Part shown: piece after piece, positions 15,876 through 25,183 of the stretch | How the letters are laid out: each line of letters opens with the position of its first letter | How positions within the stretch are numbered: position 1 is the first letter of the stretch | NCBI RefSeq assembly: GCF_009192725.1 | Contig: NZ_VOHR01000003.1 | Coordinates: forward strand, 1 to 46,114 | Direction of reading: 5' to 3' | Source of the DNA: Segeticoccus rhizosphaerae | GTDB lineage: Bacteria > Actinomycetota > Actinomycetes > Actinomycetales > Dermatophilaceae | Length of the DNA: 46,114 bases | The notes under the pieces: generated by a model | What the model was told of the DNA's origin: nothing | The model's input: only the letters and a program-made list of their open reading frames with translations | Database searches by the model: none | Position numbers and translations under genes: made by a program

Positions 15876-17854
15876 CAGGACAGGCCCCTTCCCGTGAGGC
15901 GCGCAGCCTTGAGAGCGATGACCGGCTCCAGGCCGGTCGCCGCCTGCGCCACGGCGAGGTAGGCGTGGGGAGCGAGCGGATAGCGAACCAGGGCCTTCGA
16001 TGCCGTCCGCAGCGCTGCCCGGCGCCGCCCCAGCGAGGACTGGGCGAACGCTATCTGCCCGAGGATGCGGGCGTGACCTCGGCGGCTCGCGCGCAGTTCC
16101 GGGTGGATCGTCAGGAGGTACTCGAGGGCCTGGATGTTGTTGTCCTGACGCGCCAGGAACCACGACTGGACGTTCTTGCGAATGTCGGCCAGCGGCTCCT
16201 TGACCACCCCGATCTGGCCAACTCTGGCGACGCGAAGCACGAATTCGTAGTCCTCCCCGTACGCGTGCGGCAGCGTCTCGTCGTAACGTCCGGCCTTGGC
16301 GAAAGTGTCCCGCCGCATCATCAACGTGGAGGAGTGCAGCTCCTTCACGCGGTTGTGGACGAGAGTGGACAAGGGGATCCGGGCGGCACGCGCCGGCCAG
16401 TCCCTGACCCGGTCGGGGAAGAGCAGTCGGATGCCGGAGCCCACCACCAGCAGGTCGGGCTGCTCGCGCAGCAGCTGCACCTGCCTGGTCACCTTGTCGG
16501 TGTGCCAGAGGTCGTCGTCGTCGCAGGTGGCGATGAACTCCCCCTTGGCCACCTCGAGTCCGCTGTTGCGCGAGCCGGCAAGGCCGGGCAGGTGCCTGTT
16601 GCTCAGGACCTTGATCTCACGGTCGACCGTTCCCCGCGCCGTCAGCGACTGGTCCTCCGGCTCCTGGTCGTGGATGACAAGGATCTCGATGGGACCGGCA
16701 TAGTCCTGCGCGACGATCGTGTCCAAGGTCTCGCGGACGAGCTCCGGCCGACCGCGGGTGGAGACCACCACGGAGACCATGCCGGTGATACCGCCGGAGT
16801 CAGCTGTTGGCGATTCGGCACCTGCGGCCGGTTCGAGACGACTGTTCACAGTGATCAAGGGTTCCGTTCTCTGGGCAGAATTCGGCGTAGCGCTCGGCGT
16901 GGACGGCGACGGGTCACGGCGACTGCCGAAAGGCAGGCCGATCGTCGAGGCGATGAGCCGGTCGCGGCGGGAGAGGTGGTTGCGCCAGGCCTCGTCGAGG
17001 CGAAGCTGCACCGTGCCCTCGACGAATCTCGAAGGATTGCCGGACAGTCCGTGGCTGGACCCGAGACTGACCTCACCGTCCCGGACGTGGTCGAGCCAAC
17101 CGGGCTGAGGTGGGAGGCCGACCTCGGCCAGCACACGGCTGACGTGACCCGGCGCGTCCCGCACGAGGTCCTCGTAGTGGACCAGAGCCGTCGGGATCCG
17201 CCTGGTCCGGAGCAGGCCGGTCTCGGCGTGGTTGACCGACCAGCGAGCAGCCGTGATGGCGATGCTCCGGCGTTCCATCTTCTCGACCTCGTGTGTGGCC
17301 TGGGGCCGCTCGACATCCTTCTGCATGGAATAGGCCACACCGCGGACGTCACGCACGACGTGGACCACCCGAAGGTTGATCTCGGATCCGCAGAGTGCGA
17401 GCGCCTGGGCCGGCCACTTGCTGGCGTCCACCACATGGCTTGCCCCTGCCGTCGCCAGGACGGCGGAGTACAGCGTGGCGTACAGACCGCGGTACTCCGC
17501 AGCGCGCGCGCGGAAGCCCGCGGCCCGGATCGGGCTCAGCAGCTGGGCGATGTGCCGCTGCCGCGCCACCCCTGCCTGCAGCGCCCCCATGTGGTCGAGG
17601 ACGTCGGTGCTCCAGCCGCCGAAGGCACGCTCGCCGACGGAGACCCAGAACGGACACTCCGAGAAGTGCTCGCCGCAGCCGCACCGCTCGTCGCCACGCG
17701 CCACCCGGCGGGGTATGTCGATCAGCTCGCCGACGTTGACGAACCCGGGCACGCTGCCCAGCACCCGCTCGAGCAGGGTGCTGCCGGACCGGCTGGCCCC
17801 AGCAAGGTAAACGACACTCGGCGGGGCGGTTGCCCCGACGCCCTCCACGCTCAT
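15875..17854 (-). CDS. Sulfotransferase-GT2 glycosyltransferase fusion
   Basis: A 659-residue two-domain enzyme. Residues 13-308 form a sulfotransferase with PAPS loop YLAGASRSGSTLLE (16-29), a CGCGEHFSECPFW cysteine motif (58-70) and 3'-phosphate site HVVRDVRGVAYSM (165-177). A Ser/Pro/Thr-rich linker (309-355) leads to a GT2 domain (357-575) with VSVVVSTRGRPELV, AGSRNSGLEVAKGEF and the CDDDDLW metal motif (444-450). HAYGEDYEFVLR follows. The tail (580-659) is helical, TPR-like. It could add a sugar and sulfate in sequence. The ATG at 17854 has GGGGAAGGA upstream. It heads the operon running to 10779. There is no frameshift or stop at the junction. Confidence 0.87.
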   Translation of the reverse strand: MSVEGVGATAPPSVVYLAGASRSGSTLLERVLGSVPGFVNVGELIDIPRRVARGDERCGCGEHFSECPFWVSVGERAFGGWSTDVLDHMGALQAGVARQRHIAQLLSPIRAAGFRARAAEYRGLYATLYSAVLATAGASHVVDASKWPAQALALCGSEINLRVVHVVRDVRGVAYSMQKDVERPQATHEVEKMERRSIAITAARWSVNHAETGLLRTRRIPTALVHYEDLVRDAPGHVSRVLAEVGLPPQPGWLDHVRDGEVSLGSSHGLSGNPSRFVEGTVQLRLDEAWRNHLSRRDRLIASTIGLPFGSRRDPSPSTPSATPNSAQRTEPLITVNSRLEPAAGAESPTADSGGITGMVSVVVSTRGRPELVRETLDTIVAQDYAGPIEILVIHDQEPEDQSLTARGTVDREIKVLSNRHLPGLAGSRNSGLEVAKGEFIATCDDDDLWHTDKVTRQVQLLREQPDLLVVGSGIRLLFPDRVRDWPARAARIPLSTLVHNRVKELHSSTLMMRRDTFAKAGRYDETLPHAYGEDYEFVLRVARVGQIGVVKEPLADIRKNVQSWFLARQDNNIQALEYLLTIHPELRASRRGHARILGQIAFAQSSLGRRRAALRTASKALVRYPLAPHAYLAVAQAATGLEPVIALKAARLTGRGLS

Positions 17855-18147
17855 GCCGATCCTTCCCCTCAATGACCCGCCCAGCGTAGGTCGGTCCGGG
17901 GGAATTCGAAGGGCGATTCGGCAAAGTGGCACGGACCCCCTGGAAGGGGCCCTCGGGTGACTAGTCAATTCGGGCCATTTTGGGCTGATGGTCGTCTGAC
18001 TTCCTCGTTTTCCTGACGCGGGGCCCTCCGAGGAGGTTCTCTGGCACCCGTACCGCCATAGGCGGTGGCCGTTGTGGCCCGAAGGGGAAGAGCGGACAAA
18101 TCAGGGGCTCATGTCGATGAGCCGCTCATGGTGATGAGGTGACTGCC
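17855..18147. promoter_or_regulatory. Divergent intergenic region with a hairpin before the PKD protein gene
   Basis: About 290 bases separate the minus-strand sulfotransferase operon from the plus-strand secreted protein, so both promoters should be here. No clear -35/-10 pair was found. AT-richer stretches occur around 17960-18015. A perfect hairpin, GGCTCAT-GTCG-ATGAGCC (18106-18123), lies just upstream of the AGGTGA ribosome-binding site (18137-18142) of the next gene. It could affect its translation. No gene was seen. Confidence 0.4.
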
Positions 18148-21100
18148 TTGCGCAAGACACGGCTGGCTTTCCTTTCGGTCCTCGCCCTTGTCGCCGCGCT
18201 GTTGGGGGTGGTGGCTCCAGTGGCCGTCCCCGCTGCAAGCGCGGCCACAGTGAACGACGTCCCCGGAGCGGTTCCCGTGTCCGGCACTCCGGCGATCGAC
18301 GACGGCCAGGTGCTGGCCATCACGCAGGTGGGTGACACGGCCTTCGTAGGGGGCAACTTCACGACGATCAGCCAAACGCCCAGCAGTACCACCATCAACC
18401 AGCCGTACATCATGGCGTTCGATGCCAACACCGGAGCCCTCCGGACGACCTTCCGCCCACAACTCAATGGTCTGGTGCAGGCACTACTGCCGGGTCCGAC
18501 CGCGGACACCGTCTACGTCGGCGGCGCCTTCACCCAGGTGAACGGCCGATCAGAGTCTCGTCTGGCCCTGCTCGACGTGAACACCGGTGAGCCGATCACC
18601 TCGTTCAACGGACCAAACATGAACGCGGGTGTGCAGGCGCTGGGTCGGCGCGGTGACCGTCTCTACGTCGGGGGCTACTTCGACCAGGTCGGCGGCGACC
18701 CGGCGGGTGGCCTCACCTCGGTCAACGCCACCACCGGCGGCGTGGATGGCTTCCTGAACGTGCAGCTCACCGAGCACCACAACACCTCGCCCGGCGGGAA
18801 GCAGGAGCCGATCGGGGTGCGGGACATGGACCTCAGCTCGGACGGTTCCCGCCTCGTCGTCGTCGGGAACTTCCGCAAGGCGGACGGCCTCGACCGCGAC
18901 CAGGTGGTCCTGATCAACACCGCCGGCACGCAGGCAACCGTTCAGCCGGACTGGAACACCAACCGCTACCAGCCACTGTGCTTCTCGTGGGCGTTCGACG
19001 CCACGGTCCGTGGCGTCCGCTTCGCGCCCAGCGGCAACTGGTTCGCGATCACCGCAACCGGCGGTCACAACACGGGAACCCTCTGCGACGGTGTCGCACG
19101 GTTCGAGACCGCGGCCACGGGCACCGACATCCAGCCGACCTGGTTCTCGGCCACCGGTGGTGACACCCTTCGTGGCATCGCAGTCACCGACAAGGTCGTC
19201 TTCGTCGGCGGGCACATGCGCTGGATGAACAACACCTTCGGCAGTGACTACGCGGCGCAGGGTGCCGTCCCGCGGCCTGGACTGGCGGCGGTGGATGCAC
19301 AGAACGGTGTCCCGGTGGCCTGGAACCCCGGCCGCAACCCACGTGGCGCAGGCGCCTTCGCCCTCTACGCCGGTCCCGACGGGATCTACGTCGGCAGTGA
19401 CACCGAGTGGATCGGAAACCGGGATTACCGGCGCAACCGGATCGCCTATTTCAAGTTCGACGAGGGCAAGCAGCTGGCATCGACGACGTCCCCCGCGCTG
19501 CCCGGCAACGTGATGATCGGTGGTTCCCAGGGCAGCACGGCGAACAGCAACGTGCTCTACCGCGTCAACGCCGCGGGTCCGGCACTGCAAGCGGTGGACT
19601 CCGGTCCCAACTGGGCAGTGGACGACAACCCGCAGAGCCCCTACCACAACAGCGGAAACAACGCTGCCACCTATGACCCGGTGCCTTCGGTGGACGGCAC
19701 GGTGCCGGCGTCGACACCGCGCTCGGTCTTCGACTCCGAGCGGTGGGACGGCGGCGGCGACCCGGAGATGGCCTGGAACTTCCCCGTGCCAGCTGGACAA
19801 CAGGTCTCGGTGCGGCTCTACTTCGCCAATCGGTGCAGCTGCACCGGCACCGCCGGCCAGCGTGTGTTCAACGTCGACATCGACGGCCAGCGCGTTCTGT
19901 CGAACTTCGACATCGTTGCCTCCGCTGGTGACCAGACCGGCACCATGCGACAGTTCAACGTCACCAGTGACGGTTCGGTCGACATCCAGTTCGGACACGT
20001 CACCGAGAACCCGCTGATCAACGGCATCGAGATCGTCAAGGCCGGCGGTGGCGGCGCGACGCCGCCTCCGCCGGGTACCCTCAGCCAGGTCACCTTCGAC
20101 GGCCAGACGGCCGGGACCCTGCAGCCAGTGAACGCGGGCGACCTCGACTGGAGCAAGACGCGCGGCGCCTTCATGCTCGGCTCCACGCTCTACTACGCAG
20201 ACGTCAGCGGCGCCCTCTACCAGCGGGTGTGGTCGAACGGTTCCTTCGGGGCGGCGACCAAGCTCGACCCCTATCACGACCCCAAGTGGGACGGGGTGCG
20301 CACCGGGAGCGGTGACAGCGTCTACGACGGCGTGACGGTCGCCTTCTACGGGCAGTTGAGCAACCTGACCAGCATGTTCTACTGGAACGGGCGCATCTAC
20401 TACACGCTGTTCGGCCAGAGCACCTTGCGCTACCGCTACTTCACGCCTGACGCGGGCATCGTCGGCCCGGACGAGTTCACGGCGTCGACCGACCCGATGT
20501 GGTCGGACGTCGGCGGGGCCTTCCGCGACGGCAACACGCTCTACTTCGTCAAGCAGTCGACGGGAGCTCTCTGGAAGATCTCCCTGGCGAACGGTACCGT
20601 CACGGGCTCGGCGACCAAGGTCAACGACCCTGCGTCCGGCGGGATCGACTGGCGCGGCAGGTCCGTCTTCATCGGGCCGCAGGCGCCGGTGAACAAGCCT
20701 CCGGTGGCGGCATTCACGTCTGGTTGCACAGCGTTGGACTGCACGTTCGACGGCACCGGGTCCTCTGACCCGGACGGCAGCGTGGCCTCGTGGTCGTGGA
20801 ACTTCGGTGACGGCACGACCGCCACCGGGTCGAGGCCCTCCCACAGCTACACCAGCCCCGGCAGCTACCCGGTCACGCTCACCGTGACCGACAACAACGG
20901 CGCGACGGGCCGGGTGCAGAAGACCGTGCAGGTGTCCGCGCCGCCGAACCAGGCTCCGCTGGCGTCGTTCTCGGTGGATTGTCAGGGTCTGTCGTGTTCG
21001 TTCGATGGGTCGGGGTCGTCGGATCCGGATGGCAGCATCGCGTCGTATGCGTGGTCGTTCGGTGATGGTGGGACGTCGACGGAGGTCAAGCCGAGCCATG

Positions 21101-22731
21101 TGTATGCCGGGGATGGTCAGTTCACGGTGAAACTGACGGTGACCGACAACGGTGGTGCCACGGGTGTGGTGTCCAAGTCGGTGTCGGTGTCGTCGGCTCC
21201 GGTGGGTGCCGGGATCGCGTTCGTGGCTGGCCAGAGTGTCACGGTCAGCTCGCGAACGCCGTCGGTGCCGGTGCCGGACGGGGTGTCGGCTGGTGACGTG
21301 TTGGTGTTGGCGGTTGACGCGAACAACACGGCGGTGGACATGGACGCTCCGGCGGGGTGGACCGCGGTGGACACGGTGTCGATCGACGGGATGTCCTCGA
21401 AGGTGTGGTGGAAGGTCGCCGACGCCGGTGATGCCGGTTCTCCGGTGCAGGTGTCGCTGAGCAAGTGGTCGAAGTCGGGTCTGCAGGTGATGGCGTACTC
21501 GGGTGTGGACGCGTCCAACCCGGTGGGTGCGTTTGCCAGCGCGTCGGACACCACTCGGACCAACAGCCACACGGCGCCGGCGGTGTCGTTGTCGCCGGGT
21601 GACGTGGCGCTGCGCTTGTGGAGCGACAAGTCGACCAACACGACCTCGTGGTCGGTGCCGGCCGGTCAGTCGGTCCGGGGCGAGGCGTATGACGATGGCA
21701 GTGGCTCGATGAGCGTGCTGGCGGCGGACGGCGGCCCGGAGGCGGGCACCACGGCAGGTGCCGTGACCGCCACTGCCAACTCGCGCGGCTCCCAGGCCAT
21801 CATGTGGACCGTCCCCCTGCGGGAGGCTTCAGCTGGTGGCGGCAACGCCACACCCCTGGCGTCGTTCTCGGTGGATTGTCAGGGTCTGTCGTGTTCGTTC
21901 GATGGGTCGGGGTCGTCGGATCCGGATGGCAGCATCGCGTCGTATGCGTGGTCGTTCGGTGATGGTGGGACGTCGACGGAGGTCAAGCCGAGCCATGTGT
22001 ATGCCGGGGATGGTCAGTTCACGGTGAAACTGACGGTGACCGACAACGGTGGTGCCACGGGTGTGGTGTCCAAGTCGGTGTCGGTGTCGTCGGCTCCGGT
22101 GGGTGCCGGGATCGCGTTCGTGGCTGGCCAGAGTGTCACGGTCAGCTCGCGAACGCCGTCGGTGCCGGTGCCGGACGGGGTGTCGGCTGGTGACGTGTTG
22201 GTGTTGGCGGTTGACGCGAACAACACGGCGGTGGACATGGACGCTCCGGCGGGGTGGACCGCGGTGGACACGGTGTCGATCGACGGGATGTCCTCGAAGG
22301 TGTGGTGGAAGGTCGCCGACGCCGGTGATGCCGGTTCTCCGGTGCAGGTGTCGCTGAGCAAGTGGTCGAAGTCGGGTCTGCAGGTGATGGCGTACTCGGG
22401 TGTGGACGCGTCCAACCCGGTGGGTGCGTTTGCCAGCGCGTCGGACACCACTCGGACCAACAGCCACACGGCGCCGGCGGTGTCGTTGTCGCCGGGTGAC
22501 GTGGCGCTGCGCTTGTGGAGCGACAAGTCGACCAACACGACCTCGTGGTCGGTGCCGGCCGGTCAGTCGGTCCGGGGCGAGGCGTATGACGATGGCAGTG
22601 GCTCGATGAGCGTGCTGGCGGCGGACGGCGGCCCGGAGGCGGGCACCACGGCAGGTGCCGTGACCGCCACTGCCAACTCGCGCGGCTCCCAGGCCATCAT
22701 GTGGACCATCCCCCTCCGCGTCTCCCAGTAA
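18148..22731 (+). CDS. Giant secreted beta-propeller / malectin-like / PKD repeat protein
   Basis: A secreted protein of about 1527 residues. A Sec signal (RKTRLAFLSVLALVAALL, cleavage near ASA-A) is followed by a propeller (about 40-480) built from repeats such as TAFVGGNFTTI, VYVGGAFTQVNG and LYVGGYFDQVGG. A malectin-like carbohydrate-binding domain (about 525-632) and a PPPPG linker come next, then a second repeat region (about 650-845). Three PKD domains follow (each with a Cys-x5-Cys pair and SSDPDGS). The last two are each followed by a ~200-residue beta module starting GVSAGDVLVLAVD. TTG 18148 has AGGTGA 5 nt upstream; GTG 18139 is the alternative. It probably binds or organises the polymer at the surface. 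Confidence 0.82.
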   Translation: MRKTRLAFLSVLALVAALLGVVAPVAVPAASAATVNDVPGAVPVSGTPAIDDGQVLAITQVGDTAFVGGNFTTISQTPSSTTINQPYIMAFDANTGALRTTFRPQLNGLVQALLPGPTADTVYVGGAFTQVNGRSESRLALLDVNTGEPITSFNGPNMNAGVQALGRRGDRLYVGGYFDQVGGDPAGGLTSVNATTGGVDGFLNVQLTEHHNTSPGGKQEPIGVRDMDLSSDGSRLVVVGNFRKADGLDRDQVVLINTAGTQATVQPDWNTNRYQPLCFSWAFDATVRGVRFAPSGNWFAITATGGHNTGTLCDGVARFETAATGTDIQPTWFSATGGDTLRGIAVTDKVVFVGGHMRWMNNTFGSDYAAQGAVPRPGLAAVDAQNGVPVAWNPGRNPRGAGAFALYAGPDGIYVGSDTEWIGNRDYRRNRIAYFKFDEGKQLASTTSPALPGNVMIGGSQGSTANSNVLYRVNAAGPALQAVDSGPNWAVDDNPQSPYHNSGNNAATYDPVPSVDGTVPASTPRSVFDSERWDGGGDPEMAWNFPVPAGQQVSVRLYFANRCSCTGTAGQRVFNVDIDGQRVLSNFDIVASAGDQTGTMRQFNVTSDGSVDIQFGHVTENPLINGIEIVKAGGGGATPPPPGTLSQVTFDGQTAGTLQPVNAGDLDWSKTRGAFMLGSTLYYADVSGALYQRVWSNGSFGAATKLDPYHDPKWDGVRTGSGDSVYDGVTVAFYGQLSNLTSMFYWNGRIYYTLFGQSTLRYRYFTPDAGIVGPDEFTASTDPMWSDVGGAFRDGNTLYFVKQSTGALWKISLANGTVTGSATKVNDPASGGIDWRGRSVFIGPQAPVNKPPVAAFTSGCTALDCTFDGTGSSDPDGSVASWSWNFGDGTTATGSRPSHSYTSPGSYPVTLTVTDNNGATGRVQKTVQVSAPPNQAPLASFSVDCQGLSCSFDGSGSSDPDGSIASYAWSFGDGGTSTEVKPSHVYAGDGQFTVKLTVTDNGGATGVVSKSVSVSSAPVGAGIAFVAGQSVTVSSRTPSVPVPDGVSAGDVLVLAVDANNTAVDMDAPAGWTAVDTVSIDGMSSKVWWKVADAGDAGSPVQVSLSKWSKSGLQVMAYSGVDASNPVGAFASASDTTRTNSHTAPAVSLSPGDVALRLWSDKSTNTTSWSVPAGQSVRGEAYDDGSGSMSVLAADGGPEAGTTAGAVTATANSRGSQAIMWTVPLREASAGGGNATPLASFSVDCQGLSCSFDGSGSSDPDGSIASYAWSFGDGGTSTEVKPSHVYAGDGQFTVKLTVTDNGGATGVVSKSVSVSSAPVGAGIAFVAGQSVTVSSRTPSVPVPDGVSAGDVLVLAVDANNTAVDMDAPAGWTAVDTVSIDGMSSKVWWKVADAGDAGSPVQVSLSKWSKSGLQVMAYSGVDASNPVGAFASASDTTRTNSHTAPAVSLSPGDVALRLWSDKSTNTTSWSVPAGQSVRGEAYDDGSGSMSVLAADGGPEAGTTAGAVTATANSRGSQAIMWTIPLRVSQ
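20959..22707 (+). repeat. 852-bp perfect direct repeat (PKD plus module) inside the secreted protein
   Basis: Bases 20959-21810 and 21856-22707 appear identical by eye and give identical translations in more than one frame, so silent differences are unlikely. The period is 897 bp (299 codons), with a 45-bp unique spacer. The repeats use GAT, TGT, TAT and GGT where the neighbouring PKD copy uses GAC, TGC and GGC for the same residues. Confidence 0.9.
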
Positions 22732-22741
22732 AGGAAGTGTC

Positions 22742-23461
22742 ATGACCAGGCGATCTTCTGCAGTCATTCTCGGATGCGTGGTGCTGACGGCCGTCGCGGG
22801 CTGCAGCAGCACTGCTTCGGACTCGGCGAGCCCTGGTCAGTCCGCCGGCGCTGGCGCGAGTGCGCACTCGACTGCGCCGGCGGCCGTGAGCTCCCCGAGC
22901 GCCGGCAACAGCACCAAGCCCACCGTGTCGTCGAAGGGGTCCGCCAAGGCCAAGACCTCCGGCAGCGCCACGCACGGCACGCCGCAGGACCAGGGCGAGA
23001 CCCACGCGGCCAAGGACGATAGCGCGGTGGGGTCGACCAAGCCCGGTGGGGAGCCCTCGCTCACCGCCGCCTCGGTGCTCAACCGCCTGCCCAACCCGGC
23101 CGGATCCTGCCCGGCTGTGGGCGGCGGGCGAGACGTGCGCTCCGGCAGCATGGCGGCGGGGCCCTTCGACACGGCCAAGAAGCAGTTCGCGACGAGCCGT
23201 TCGACCTCGCCGGAGCCGACCAAGGTCCGTCTCTACTGGATCCCGAAGTCGGGCAAGGCGGTCTCGGGCGGACTGGTGCTGAAGGTCACCAAGGTGGCCG
23301 CCGGAGCCAAGACCAACACCGTGCGGGACGGGGTCGTGTCGGACGCTGCCGGGGTCAGCTTCTACGACAGCCAGGTCCCGATCGCGGGACCTGGGACCTG
23401 GCAGATCAAGGCGACGTCCGGTCAGGACACCGGCTGCTTCCGCGTCACTTTCAAGCGGTAG
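22742..23461 (+). CDS. Secreted lipoprotein, function unknown
   Basis: A 239-residue lipoprotein. The signal peptide ends with lipobox LTAVAGC (lipid-modified Cys about residue 20). A ~90-residue low-complexity Ser/Ala/Gly/Thr/Lys linker follows, then a compact C-terminal domain (about 110-239). That domain holds two cysteines (AGSCPAV and DTGCFRVTF) that could form a disulfide, and strands such as TKVRLYWIPKSG. It starts 10 nt after the PKD protein stop with AAAGGAAG as ribosome-binding site, so the two are probably co-transcribed. The linker would let the domain reach through the wall, perhaps as a partner of the PKD protein. No family recognised. Confidence 0.75.
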   Translation: MTRRSSAVILGCVVLTAVAGCSSTASDSASPGQSAGAGASAHSTAPAAVSSPSAGNSTKPTVSSKGSAKAKTSGSATHGTPQDQGETHAAKDDSAVGSTKPGGEPSLTAASVLNRLPNPAGSCPAVGGGRDVRSGSMAAGPFDTAKKQFATSRSTSPEPTKVRLYWIPKSGKAVSGGLVLKVTKVAAGAKTNTVRDGVVSDAAGVSFYDSQVPIAGPGTWQIKATSGQDTGCFRVTFKR

Positions 23462-23496
23462 CCGACAACCAGATTCGGGCGGTAGCCGACAACCAG
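23455..23496. repeat. 18-bp direct repeat at the lipoprotein 3' end
   Basis: GCGGTAGCCGACAACCAG occurs at 23455-23472 and 23479-23496 (24-bp period). The first copy contains the TAG stop of the lipoprotein gene; the second lies in the short gap before the convergent sulfotransferase. It looks like a small local duplication. Confidence 0.8.
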
Positions 23497-23501
23497 CTCG
23501 C

Positions 23502-24362
23502 TCAAGTGAGGAGCCGGAACCGCCGCCGGTTGAGCTCCTCGAGCACGTCCCCGGCGCCCGCTTCCAGCACCGCGACGTCGCCGGCGTCCACCTTGGCGCG
23601 CCAGGCGTTCGCGACCACGGCGGGCGAGCGGTCGAGATTGTGCAGGGCAGAGGAGTTCTCGGCCGAGGCGGCCCCACCGCCGAAGAACCGTGCGGCACTG
23701 TCGCTCCAGGTCAGTGAGACTGCTGCGAAGAGTGCCTTGGCGGCCGATTCGCCCCCGGTGGCCAACTCCTCGTGCGACACGACCATCGCCGCCGGCAGGC
23801 TGGACAGGTCCTCGAGTGCCATCCGGTAGAGCGCGGCCCACGTGGCCCCCAGATTGCCCACCTCGTCGGCCGGCCAGCGCGTGGCGCCGCCCCCGTGCGT
23901 GGACGGAATCCGTTCGAGCTGTTGGAGCTCAACGGGGTTCGCCGCCCAACCGACGCGGCGGAAGCTCGCCAACATGGCCCCCGGGTGGCGATAGACGATC
24001 ACCGGCAGGGCACCCGTCACGGAGGTCAGCATGGGCAGGGACAACAGCGCGAAGGGATCCTTGACGATCATGCGCGTCGAGGGCAGGGGGGCTGCCCACT
24101 GCCGGTTGCCGTAGCGGCTGTAGACTAGGGGGTTCAACCCCCGGTATGCCGTGTTCAGCCGGCGACGTTGCTGCCTCGACGGCTCGCGGAGCCGGGTCCA
24201 GCCGTCGAGGGTGCCACCGAGTGCGTACTGGGAGCCGCGGGGGTTCATCGGCTCCCGTCCCGCCAGTGCGGTCCCCGCCGCGCAGGAGAGCAGGCGCGCC
24301 AACCACGTGGTGCCCGAGCGCGGCATACCCGTGACCAGCAAGGGAGCCGGGCGCGGGCACAT
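23502..24362 (-). CDS. PAPS-dependent sulfotransferase, last in the TauE operon
   Basis: A sulfotransferase of about 286 residues. The PAPS loop is LLVTGMPRSGTTWLARLL near the N-terminus, and YRHPGAMLASFRRVGW is the 3'-phosphate-binding segment. MIVKDPFALLSLP and HEELATGG fit the Sulfotransfer_3 style. The C-terminus (VLEELNRRRFRLL) is helical. The ATG at 24362 makes a TGATG junction with the upstream stop; an ATG at 24377 is also possible. No good Shine-Dalgarno precedes either, so coupling to upstream translation is likely. It is the fourth gene of the operon TauE-like, GH26-like lipoprotein, sulfotransferase, sulfotransferase. Confidence 0.85.
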   Translation of the reverse strand: MCPRPAPLLVTGMPRSGTTWLARLLSCAAGTALAGREPMNPRGSQYALGGTLDGWTRLREPSRQQRRRLNTAYRGLNPLVYSRYGNRQWAAPLPSTRMIVKDPFALLSLPMLTSVTGALPVIVYRHPGAMLASFRRVGWAANPVELQQLERIPSTHGGGATRWPADEVGNLGATWAALYRMALEDLSSLPAAMVVSHEELATGGESAAKALFAAVSLTWSDSAARFFGGGAASAENSSALHNLDRSPAVVANAWRAKVDAGDVAVLEAGAGDVLEELNRRRFRLLT

Positions 24363-25183
24363 CAGTCCCACGTCCATCTGGCGCGGGCGGTGAGGTCGTG
24401 CACGTCGTAGCCGTAGTCGGCCATGGCGTCCCCGAACTTGTCCTCGATGATGCGGCGGGAGCGGCGCTGCAGCGGGTTACCGGTGGCCATGCTGTCCCAT
24501 CGCCGCAGGTAGGGCAACGAGCGTGCCGGGTCGAGGCGATGGTGCGGGATGTCACCAGTCAACCCCAGGAACAGCCGTAGTCGTTCCAAGGTCTCGTGCG
24601 GCTCGTGCACCAGGTCCTCGTAGCGAAGGACCAACAGGCGGTCGAGGTGCCGTGCGTCCGCCCGCAGGACCTCGTGGGCCACGACCCAGTGCCGCACGAG
24701 CTTGGGCAGGCTCGTCCAGCGAGCCCACTTCTTGGTCGAGAGCGCGACGACGACGGGGTTGCGGATCACCACGACGAGGCAACTGCCCGGGAAGACGCTC
24801 TGGAGGAAGCGGCCCATGACCAGGTTGGGCGGCGACTTCTCGACCAGCAGGTCGCGCTCGACGTCCCAGAAGGGCGTCCACGAGCGGAGCAGGTCCGCGC
24901 TCGTCGATGCGACGCGAAGGGGAGACTCCTCGGTCACGTGGGCTCGGGGGTCGAAGGCGAACACACCGGCACCGCCGTAGGACCGGGCGATCGGGTAAAC
25001 GGACTGCAGGTGCTGTCCCTCGTCCTCCTCCACCCCGGTCGCCGTCAGACCAGCCACCTGAGGGTGTTCGGCCAGCATCCTCGTCAGCGGCGTCGTGCCG
25101 CTGCGGTGCAGACCACCGACGAAGACGAGTCGGCGCGGATCGATGCTCAGGTCGAGCCTCTGGGAAGCGGTGTCAGAACTCAT
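24362..25183 (-). CDS. PAPS-dependent sulfotransferase
   Basis: A 273-residue sulfotransferase. The PAPS loop is LVFVGGLHRSGTTPLTRML (about 19-37) and the 3'-phosphate site VVIRNPVVVALSTKKW. LLVEKSPPNLVMGRFLQ is the central substrate-proximal stretch seen in this family. LVLRYEDLVHEP and YGYDVHDL close the domain. The ATG at 25183 overlaps the upstream TGA (ATGA); the 15 extra codons of the longer frame lie in the upstream gene. It is diverged from the other four sulfotransferase domains of the locus, suggesting a distinct acceptor site. Confidence 0.87.
   Translation of the reverse strand: MSSDTASQRLDLSIDPRRLVFVGGLHRSGTTPLTRMLAEHPQVAGLTATGVEEDEGQHLQSVYPIARSYGGAGVFAFDPRAHVTEESPLRVASTSADLLRSWTPFWDVERDLLVEKSPPNLVMGRFLQSVFPGSCLVVVIRNPVVVALSTKKWARWTSLPKLVRHWVVAHEVLRADARHLDRLLVLRYEDLVHEPHETLERLRLFLGLTGDIPHHRLDPARSLPYLRRWDSMATGNPLQRRSRRIIEDKFGDAMADYGYDVHDLTARARWTWD

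Noticed and set aside
14137-17854. The sulfotransferase run as simple recent gene duplications
   Set aside because: The PAPS loops and central regions differ strongly, so they are old or separately acquired paralogues.
18550-21570. A 1006-codon open frame on the minus strand
   Set aside because: It is antisense to the signal-peptide-bearing propeller/PKD protein. It is Arg/His/Val-rich with no domain, as expected for the shadow of a high-GC gene.
20959-22707. The long repeats as insertion sequences or CRISPR
   Set aside because: They are in-frame protein-coding units with PKD domains, without terminal inverted repeats, transposase or short spaced repeats.
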